Source: Parabacteroides johnsonii DSM 18315
Lineage (GTDB): Bacteria; Bacteroidota; Bacteroidia; Bacteroidales; Tannerellaceae
Direction: 5' to 3'
Length of the DNA: 64,000 nt
NCBI RefSeq assembly: GCF_025151045.1
Contig: NZ_CP102285.1
Span: 1,860,001-1,924,000, forward strand
The notes under the pieces are model-generated. The model worked only from the letters and a program-made list of their open reading frames with translations. It was not told where the DNA came from and made no database searches. Shown one piece after another: positions 57,148 to 64,000 of this stretch (its first letter is position 1; each line of letters begins with the position of its first letter). Position numbers and translations under genes: made by a program.

Positions 57148-59883
57148 TTATATGCGGTTAGTGGCGATGTCGTAGTATTGCAACAGCACATCATCTTCGG
57201 TAAGTAGCGACTGCGGTATGCGGTCGCCTACCCGAACAATGGTGGCGAAGTCTTTCTCTTGATAGCAGTTCTTGAAGCCCGTGCGGAGTGCTTCAAGGCG
57301 AGCTTCCTTGATGCGCCCTTTGGGTTTCTCCGCAGCTTCCACATAAGTCTTAAACTCACGGAGCAAACGTCTGGTACGTACCTTTTCGAGGTCAGCCTCA
57401 TTTTCCGCATCGGGAATATACCATTGGCTATCCTCGTTTTTCAAGAAGTTTTCTTCGAGAATCTGCATCAGTTCGGGAATAGCATCCCCTTTCTTCGGAG
57501 CAACGAGGTCTTGCATCCACTTCGGTTGCAAGTCTTGATAGGTCTGCGGTTTGTCGACAAGTTCGCGTTTGAGCCACTGCACACCATCTGCTTCGCTACC
57601 CACAAAGAGTGCAAGCGAAACCATTTCCGGGATCTGTCGCCGCAAGTCATCGTATTTAATGGCTTGTTCGGCGGTAAAGAACATACCGTCACGCTCTACA
57701 AAAGTATCGCGCAGGAAACGCTGAAACTCCGATGCGTCCATGGGAATTTGGCGACCGTTTTGCACAAAGAAAGCAATCAGTCGGTCGTACAAAATCTTCG
57801 GGCTGCGCTCCACAACAGCAGTTGTCTTCTTCTCGTTGACAATAATCACGGGAAGACGTGTCAGCAGTTCTTCGATAAACGATTGTGTGCTGACAAATAT
57901 ATTTTGGTTGTCGTCCGACTGCCTCATATTCTCGAAATGTGCAAGTAACTTCTCGCTCGGCTTAAAACAAGAAATAATAAGATCTTGCTTAACGGCTGTG
58001 GTTGTGGTTACAGATTTATATGACCCTTGTTTTTTGTCAAGAGAAGCGACATTAGCAATAATGAAACCTACAGATGTTATAGCACTCTGTATAAAATTCC
58101 ATACACTTGCTTTTGTATTACTAAACTCTACAGTCATCCACCTGCCAGGTTTCAAAATACGATAATATTCAGAAAAGCATTTCTGCATTTCATTATGATA
58201 AAATGCAGGACTTTTACCTTGTGCCGAATTTTCTATTACTTCTGTTTCATTGTTTGTTGTCACTCTTAGCCAAGCCTCAGGCAAACTGTTTAATTCAGAG
58301 TAATTAATATTAGCTCCAAATGGAGGATCGGTAAAAATGTAGTCAACGCTATTTGTGTACATATTCTGTTTTAATGCTGAAGCAACTTGTATGACGTTGT
58401 CAAAGCTATGGGGCAAATATGGTTCAGCTTTTAAGAGAAGACGTAATTTGTCTCCAATTTGCTCAAGTACAGAAGTCTCAACTGGGAAAGGAGGAATATA
58501 AAGAGTCCCTTTGAGGTTACCCGCATTCCATCCACCGCCACCATGAAAATAGTTGTTTATATGAACTCTTTGCATTTTTGTTGACCTGCCTATCATCGCA
58601 GTAAACAGGAACATCAATTTACTCGGATACTTTGATTCATATATCTTCTTGAATAGAATTGATAATGCAATTAAGTTTCTTCGAGTATAAAACTGATGTA
58701 CATAAAAATACCCTTGTGTTTTTTTAGGCTGCTCTGTATTGTAGCCTTCAGGCAAAAGTTGAATAGGAATATATTTAGTATCAATCGGATGTTGGTCTAT
58801 TTTCTTCAACAAATCAATATCATAAGCTAATGGTTCACGCTCGATATGTTTACCTTTTACAGTATAAACCATTACTACTGGAACATGCTTAATGACATTG
58901 ACTACGTCGTCAATAACATCGTCATATACAGTTTGAAATGAACGTTTAGCAGTTGCTTTTGTGTGAGAACATTTACAATAAGGACATTCGAAATTATCTA
59001 ATAATCCTTCTTTCTCTTTACTCATAGCAGAATCCCAATAGATGAATTCCTTACCACAATTTTGACATATTGCCACATCACTCCAAACCATATAGTTAAT
59101 GCAACCAATAGGTTTATTGTCGTGCAGAGTTGTATACATCCACCCACATTCATCTTTCAATTCATTCATGATACGTTGCGTTTCACTTTTCAAAAGTGAA
59201 ATGTCAGTAGGAGAATTATAGTTGTTCGAGATCATCGATGCATATGGTGATAAATCACCACAAATAGCATGTCTTTTTCCCCATTTAGGCTTATGTCCTA
59301 CCGAATTAACAAACTCGCTTTCTATTTTTGAATGCCATTCATTATTAGATTTAGCACAAGCCTGCGCTGCCACGCCAGTCATACCCGTACCACAAAAGCC
59401 ATCGAATATAATATCACCCGGCTGCGTATAATGCAAGATATATCGCATAATGGCAGGGTGTGGTACTTTTGTATGATAAGTGTGAGCTGTATAAACCGGG
59501 TTGTTCTTTCCCTCGCTTACATCAGCAGAATACGGTTCAGTCACCTCGAAGTCCGTTTTTCTCAATCCTTTTGCTTCGAGGTCTTTTTTCTCCGCTTCCC
59601 ATTCTGCGATAAAATCGTTGAGCCAAGGGTTCGGGCAAGCGGTATAATATGGAGGGTCGGAAAGTGCGATGATGTCATCGTCCTCGCCAATTGGGAAGCC
59701 CTCGATGTTGCGCAGTTCGGGCAGTTTACGGCGCAGTTCGGCACGGAAATATTCGCGCCGTTCATCGTCATTGGAAAAGGTCAGTCCCAGTACGGTTACC
59801 GGGCCTTTCTGCTCGGTTGCGGTTTCCTCCTCGAGCTCCAAGCCAAGAGAGGGTTCACCAGAATTATATGTCTTTTTACTCAT
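57148..59883 (-). CDS. DNA methyltransferase of BREX-like system
   Basis: This 911-residue N6-adenine or N4-cytosine methyltransferase should mark host DNA. Motif IV-like SDPPYY (75-80) precedes motif I in IIFDGFCGTGMTGVAAQ (about 159-175), and a second TDPPFGANINYSE lies at about 518. A zinc-finger-like insert has CQNC (273-276) and CPYC (300-303). The permuted layout resembles DUF1156-type PglX enzymes of type 3 BREX. The DNA is mosaic: four 60-base lines counted by eye gave 50% and 60% GC in the outer parts and 35% and 32% in the middle. It overlaps the ATPase gene by eight bases. Confidence 0.88.
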   Translation of the reverse strand: MSKKTYNSGEPSLGLELEEETATEQKGPVTVLGLTFSNDDERREYFRAELRRKLPELRNIEGFPIGEDDDIIALSDPPYYTACPNPWLNDFIAEWEAEKKDLEAKGLRKTDFEVTEPYSADVSEGKNNPVYTAHTYHTKVPHPAIMRYILHYTQPGDIIFDGFCGTGMTGVAAQACAKSNNEWHSKIESEFVNSVGHKPKWGKRHAICGDLSPYASMISNNYNSPTDISLLKSETQRIMNELKDECGWMYTTLHDNKPIGCINYMVWSDVAICQNCGKEFIYWDSAMSKEKEGLLDNFECPYCKCSHTKATAKRSFQTVYDDVIDDVVNVIKHVPVVMVYTVKGKHIEREPLAYDIDLLKKIDQHPIDTKYIPIQLLPEGYNTEQPKKTQGYFYVHQFYTRRNLIALSILFKKIYESKYPSKLMFLFTAMIGRSTKMQRVHINNYFHGGGGWNAGNLKGTLYIPPFPVETSVLEQIGDKLRLLLKAEPYLPHSFDNVIQVASALKQNMYTNSVDYIFTDPPFGANINYSELNSLPEAWLRVTTNNETEVIENSAQGKSPAFYHNEMQKCFSEYYRILKPGRWMTVEFSNTKASVWNFIQSAITSVGFIIANVASLDKKQGSYKSVTTTTAVKQDLIISCFKPSEKLLAHFENMRQSDDNQNIFVSTQSFIEELLTRLPVIIVNEKKTTAVVERSPKILYDRLIAFFVQNGRQIPMDASEFQRFLRDTFVERDGMFFTAEQAIKYDDLRRQIPEMVSLALFVGSEADGVQWLKRELVDKPQTYQDLQPKWMQDLVAPKKGDAIPELMQILEENFLKNEDSQWYIPDAENEADLEKVRTRRLLREFKTYVEAAEKPKGRIKEARLEALRTGFKNCYQEKDFATIVRVGDRIPQSLLTEDDVLLQYYDIATNRI

Positions 59884-62800
59884 TGTCAGAATTATTTAGA
59901 CGGAAAATAATGCGTACTTTGTCGCGTTTCTTGCAGCCGATAAGGTTCATAACGAGCCTATCCATTCTTGCGGTAAACTCATCGACCGACATAGCGCGAC
60001 TAAATTGCTCGTTGAGCACCGCAGGAGTTATCTCCACTTCTTCGAGGTCTTGCGAAACGTGCTTGATAAACTCAATAACCGTGCGTGCCGAATAGTCGGA
60101 ATCAATCTGTACCAGCCCGTTTGTTATACCTTGGGCATAACTGCGGTCTTCCTCTTTAAGCAATTTTAGCGTGTCTTGCGTATGCTGCGAGTTCAGGAAA
60201 TCGATGATGTCTTGATGCCAAGAGCGATAGATGTTTTCGAGTTCCCGACGCAGTTCGGTAATAGTCTTCTGCGAGGGAGTGCTTGAAATCGGATTGAAAC
60301 CACTGATAGGATTCGGAAAATTCTGAATATCCGAATTGACAGACGGCTGCGGCACACGCAGACGGGTGAAGTCAGACAGCCAAGATGTGAACACCGCAGG
60401 GTTCAATATGGTGCAGTCGCGCAAAATTTGACACACTCGATATTCCGAGGAATTGAGCACCGCATTGCGCTCGCCCTGCTGAATATCATTCAAGCAAACG
60501 GCATTGTAGCGAAGCAAGAAGTAGTCGATGTATGCTTGTTTGATTTCGGCAAGCGAAGTTTGCAAAGCATTGACCTCCTGCTCCGAACTATTTACCGGGT
60601 CGAAAGCGAGAGCCGCCTCAATTTGTCGGTCAAGGTTCGTCATCAGGTTGCTTCCTGCAGGAACATACTGCTTTGCCGAGGTCAAATAGTTAATCAAGTC
60701 GGAAAGTTTGCGAACAACACCCATACGCAGTTTAGTGTCGGTAATCAACTTTTGCACCTCCTCCAAACGCGCAATACGGTCGAGTGGAATTTGCAGGTTG
60801 CGGATTTTAGCCTTAGAGGTATAGGTGGCGAGTTGGTCGTAAAAACCTTTGAGTGCAGGAGTTTCCAAGCGCAGATAATGCAGCAGTTCCTCGCCAAACA
60901 CTTTCTCCCCGGCAATGGTGATTTCCGCAAGTTCGTTCATCATACGACCTTGGAAAGTGGCAACTTGTGCCGCCAGTTCTCGTGCCTTATTCGATATAGT
61001 GGCAAAAGTGTCGGTAAAATCAAGTTTGTTGGAAAGGTCTTGTCCAATAAACGATTTTGTAACACGGCGCACCAAAGGAATATTGATGCCCTGCGGTTTC
61101 TTGATAAGCGAGAACATAAAATACTCGCTCTTGTCCACATTACGCAAAGTATCGACATTGGAAGCATTGACAACCGATCCGTTAGATAGCTTAATCTCAA
61201 TCAGTCCCAGTTGCACCATTGCTGTCAAAACCACAAATTCGAGGTCGGCTTCGATATTGAAGTCGAGAGTGCGCCAAATAGATTCATTGGAATCTGCTAC
61301 GGCAACAATGATTTCATCGCGATTGAGCACCATACCCTCACCTTTTTCTTCGAGTTTGTCAATCAGCGAATTAGCAAAATCGCAAGTGTCGGCATTGAGT
61401 TGTCCACCGCTGAAAAGTTTCAAACCAAGGAGCACCGCCTCACCCTCGGAATTAGCTGCATCAGGCTTCACCGCCTTCGCAATGGCATTGCGGATAAAGC
61501 GTTCACGGTTGCTATTGGTAATGTCCGAGCGCACGGCGGTAAACGCAGGATAGTTAGGTGAAGCATCAGCAAACGCACTTTCAAGCACATCTCCTGCAAC
61601 CGAATCAAAGATTTCCAACAAAGGAGTGCCTGCGCCCGGAAGTGAGAAAGAGCGAAGTAATTTAGGCTCATCGCCATTAAAATAAATCTTGGTAGCGTCA
61701 AGATAGCAAGCCTTAAAAGCATCACGCGCTTTGGTGAACCAGTGCTGCATCTTGTCGCGGAAAATAGTCTTTTGCTCGGTGGGAGCAGAGTTAAAAAGAG
61801 CTGTGGAAGCCCCGTGCATACAAACGGCATCCTTAAACTCATTGGTAAGACCGTCCATAACAAAATAGACTTCGTCCGTATCGTGTCCTCGCTGTATGTC
61901 GGTGCGGAACACCGGCATAAATATCATATAGAAATGCTGGCGAGGGTGCGTAGTGGATTTCTCATTCGGACTACCAAAGAAGATGTAACCGTCACGAGTG
62001 ATGCGGTGCGATTTCCAAATCAGCTCGTGAGTATAGATGTCGAAACCCGTGCGACACGGGTCGGTGTCGATACCGAGCATTTCTACCATAAATGCGGAGA
62101 AAGCCTTGTCCCGCAGAGCAGGAGAAAGACTATCTGCATAATCCTTAATAAGTTGGTCGGGATTAATGCCGCCCTCGGTGCGAAGCGCAAACTCGTCATT
62201 TTCTTTGCGGTCAAAGTACTGACCCGAAGTAGCCTTGACGATAAGGTTGGCACAGTTGCCCACTTGGTCGAGCAGGAACTCGCGGTCTTCCATTATTGCG
62301 AATACCGGGCAGAGGTCATCGGTCAAGGTTTCGGCTGTAGCACCGTTTTGTTTATTCAGCATAGCTTGAATAATTTTGATACCACAAGCGTTGGCAATGC
62401 GCTTAGCAAGCGGAATTTGCTTGCGGCGCGGGCCCTCGAAATTATTCTCAATTTTATCATGAACAAGATGTACCGTGTCGCTAACCAACTTAAAGTCGGG
62501 GTTGGCCATCATCGAGGCATCTTGCATCATCTGTTCAAAATATTGGTCGTAAGTAATCAGTCCCGGTTCGTTTTCAGGAATATCATTGTCCTTGATTTTG
62601 TCGAATTGGCGAGAAAGTGTTTTGAGAATTTCGCGTTGCGACTGTGCAAGTTTGATTTTCTCAAAGTTCTCGATGTATGAGGGGTGAACGGGAAACAGAT
62701 TCACATACTTCTCGATGTTGCCGTGCATATCGGCAAAGAAAAGCGTAAACGGTTTAAGGTGCTCACGGATGATAGCCTTTTGTTGTTCGGTCTTATCAAG

Positions 62801-63571
62801 AAGGCGTTTTTGCACCACATACGAAACATCTTCGCGGCGGATTGAAAGGTCGCGGTAGCGGTCTTTCACCTTTCGGAGCATATCGGCTGCAAACTGGAAC
62901 TCACGGGCGGAATAAATCAATTCTTGCACGCCGAACATAAACACGAACTTTGTGTTGTTGCAAGCCTGCCCCAAGGCTTGAAGCACGGGCAACTCACTTT
63001 CGAGGTTACCCGATTCTGCACGGAGGCGAAGGAACTGAAGCATCTCGTCAATAGCGAGGATAAAGCCTTTGTCGGGATATTTATCCTCAAAAGCAGCCAT
63101 CATTTCGCTTAATTGCTCTCCGTAGCTTTTGAGCGAATTTTCGTCAAATTTATAGTCGATGTCGTGGCTGTCAAGGAAACGCTGTATCTCAAAAGTAACA
63201 ATACGCCAAAGCGAATTGTTATGCTGCAACTCAAAGCGATGTACCATAAACTTACCTGCAATAGGTTGCATTATCTCTCGTGCTTGTTCATTGCGAAGCT
63301 CTGCGAGGTTGTCGGCATTTTCAGCTACAAGTTGCACAAGACCCATCAAGTGGCTCTTACCAGTACCGTAGCTACCTATTACTTGAATACCCTTTTGGTC
63401 GTGCCCTCCGAAAACCATATTCTTCACGAACTCGGGGAGAATGGTTTCGAGGAAATAATCAGGGTAAACGAAATTGTGTAGAGCATCGAGTTGATAGTCG
63501 CGCTCCGAAAGTCTGTTGAATTGGATTACATCAACTATTGGGTTGAATTGCAGTATTTCAAGATATTTCAT
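59876..63571 (-). CDS. Large P-loop ATPase, BrxC/PglY-like
   Basis: This 1231-residue protein has Walker A GSYGTGKSHL (66-75) and Walker B FILAIDEMLQFL (170-181), followed by a long helical C-terminal region. It resembles the large AAA+-like ATPases (BrxC/PglY; DUF6079-type as I recall) that are core parts of BREX systems. The P-loop is intact, so ATP use is expected. Its ATG overlaps the upstream BrxF-like gene as ATGA, and its end overlaps the methyltransferase by eight bases. Assignment as a BrxC equivalent rests on size, motifs and position. Confidence 0.85.
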   Translation of the reverse strand: MKYLEILQFNPIVDVIQFNRLSERDYQLDALHNFVYPDYFLETILPEFVKNMVFGGHDQKGIQVIGSYGTGKSHLMGLVQLVAENADNLAELRNEQAREIMQPIAGKFMVHRFELQHNNSLWRIVTFEIQRFLDSHDIDYKFDENSLKSYGEQLSEMMAAFEDKYPDKGFILAIDEMLQFLRLRAESGNLESELPVLQALGQACNNTKFVFMFGVQELIYSAREFQFAADMLRKVKDRYRDLSIRREDVSYVVQKRLLDKTEQQKAIIREHLKPFTLFFADMHGNIEKYVNLFPVHPSYIENFEKIKLAQSQREILKTLSRQFDKIKDNDIPENEPGLITYDQYFEQMMQDASMMANPDFKLVSDTVHLVHDKIENNFEGPRRKQIPLAKRIANACGIKIIQAMLNKQNGATAETLTDDLCPVFAIMEDREFLLDQVGNCANLIVKATSGQYFDRKENDEFALRTEGGINPDQLIKDYADSLSPALRDKAFSAFMVEMLGIDTDPCRTGFDIYTHELIWKSHRITRDGYIFFGSPNEKSTTHPRQHFYMIFMPVFRTDIQRGHDTDEVYFVMDGLTNEFKDAVCMHGASTALFNSAPTEQKTIFRDKMQHWFTKARDAFKACYLDATKIYFNGDEPKLLRSFSLPGAGTPLLEIFDSVAGDVLESAFADASPNYPAFTAVRSDITNSNRERFIRNAIAKAVKPDAANSEGEAVLLGLKLFSGGQLNADTCDFANSLIDKLEEKGEGMVLNRDEIIVAVADSNESIWRTLDFNIEADLEFVVLTAMVQLGLIEIKLSNGSVVNASNVDTLRNVDKSEYFMFSLIKKPQGINIPLVRRVTKSFIGQDLSNKLDFTDTFATISNKARELAAQVATFQGRMMNELAEITIAGEKVFGEELLHYLRLETPALKGFYDQLATYTSKAKIRNLQIPLDRIARLEEVQKLITDTKLRMGVVRKLSDLINYLTSAKQYVPAGSNLMTNLDRQIEAALAFDPVNSSEQEVNALQTSLAEIKQAYIDYFLLRYNAVCLNDIQQGERNAVLNSSEYRVCQILRDCTILNPAVFTSWLSDFTRLRVPQPSVNSDIQNFPNPISGFNPISSTPSQKTITELRRELENIYRSWHQDIIDFLNSQHTQDTLKLLKEEDRSYAQGITNGLVQIDSDYSARTVIEFIKHVSQDLEEVEITPAVLNEQFSRAMSVDEFTARMDRLVMNLIGCKKRDKVRIIFRLNNSDNE

Positions 63572-64000
63572 ATAGTGAGGTGTGATATTTCTGAAAGATC
63601 TATAAAATTAGAAGAGTCGGAAGTCAAAAAACAAAGTCTGTCATCTTTGACTACGCCCTCCCATTGAATAAACATTAGATAATTGCGAGATAAATCTTTT
63701 AAGATTGTCCGCATATCCAAGCCAAGTTTTTCTTCAAAAACTATCCCGAAGTTACATAGAGAAATAGCATTGCCGAAAGTAGTGTCGTTACTGGCTATTT
63801 CCCTGAAAAGGCGCATAAACTCAGCATTCACGAGCATTTTCAAATCTTTTGAATGGGGTAAGTTTTCGGATATTATGTAAGCAGAAATGGATTTACCTAT
63901 GTCAAACTTAGGGATGTCGTCAGGCGGCATCTCATCTTTCAGCACAACAAGGCGGTATCTTGGTGCTGATTGAAGATATTTGTTAATGGCGGTTATATCC
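63568..64000 (-). CDS. BrxF-like protein without Walker A (5' end outside window)
   Basis: The frame is open to the window edge on the minus strand, so the gene is partial; reading inward it starts DITAINKYLQSAPRYRLVVL. A GTG at 63945 is an internal codon or alternative start. The layout matches my memory of BrxF of type 3 BREX: YRLVVL, then FDIGKSISAYI, then a segment FGIVFEEKLGLDMRTILKDL and SRNYLMFIQWEG near the end, and a short C-terminal tail. BrxF normally has a GxxxxGKT P-loop just after the first strand; here the same place reads KDEMPPDDIP, so nucleotide binding is probably lost. Its stop overlaps the ATPase start. Confidence 0.65.
   Translation of the reverse strand, partial: DITAINKYLQSAPRYRLVVLKDEMPPDDIPKFDIGKSISAYIISENLPHSKDLKMLVNAEFMRLFREIASNDTTFGNAISLCNFGIVFEEKLGLDMRTILKDLSRNYLMFIQWEGVVKDDRLCFLTSDSSNFIDLSEISHLTI

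Overview
The window looks like a stretch of chromosome from a gut member of the Bacteroidales, most likely Parabacteroides. The evidence is the repeated Bacteroidetes -7 promoter box (TAnnTTTG) just upstream of many genes, a GldB-type lipoprotein, type III glutamine synthetase, LL-diaminopimelate aminotransferase, FISUMP/PL29-type surface lipoprotein architecture, a GH109 enzyme with a Tat signal, and AT-rich spacers. The genus is inferred; no rRNA or tRNA gene was found to fix it.

Region 1 (1-10.7 kb) holds the 3' end of a DNA polymerase III delta'-like gene, a MATE exporter, a GldB-like lipoprotein, an ABC-F ATPase with a long leader, a small GlsB/YeaQ membrane protein, a secreted GH2-like protein lacking the usual acid/base glutamate, and lutABC for lactate oxidation. 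Region 2 (10.8-27.4 kb) is a nitrogen and nucleotide block: carB, carA and a long PurF-like amidotransferase in one minus-strand operon, an atypical sensor-kinase-like protein, then gltB-gltD-asnB on the plus strand. Region 3 (27.5-35.8 kb) is a surface and glycan region. It has a frameshifted FISUMP lipoprotein whose upstream DNA looks like an invertible promoter in the OFF orientation, a cupin, a ricin-domain GH2 beta-galactosidase and a GH78-like rhamnosidase.

Region 4 (36-53.5 kb) is mostly housekeeping: dapF-dapL, glnN, a decayed toxin-antitoxin pair, nadE, a GH109 enzyme, a DEAD-box helicase, recQ, two L,D-transpeptidases, pabB-pabC, and aguA and aguB for putrescine synthesis. Many enzymes here and in region 2 make or use glutamine and glutamate.

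Region 5 (53.5-64 kb) is accessory. After about 0.8 kb of repeat-rich DNA and a truncated DNA-binding remnant comes a tightly overlapping minus-strand operon that runs off the window edge. In transcription order it encodes a BrxF-like protein without a Walker A motif, a 1231-aa P-loop ATPase (BrxC/PglY-like), a 911-aa DNA methyltransferase, a PglZ-domain protein, and a 212-aa protein in the position of BrxA. This looks like a type-3-related BREX phage-defence system with no BrxHII helicase between the methyltransferase and PglZ. It and the invertible promoter are the strongest leads. Two intergenic arrays of tandem palindromes with 21-22 bp periodicity (about 4.6 kb and 46.2 kb) are a third unexplained signal.
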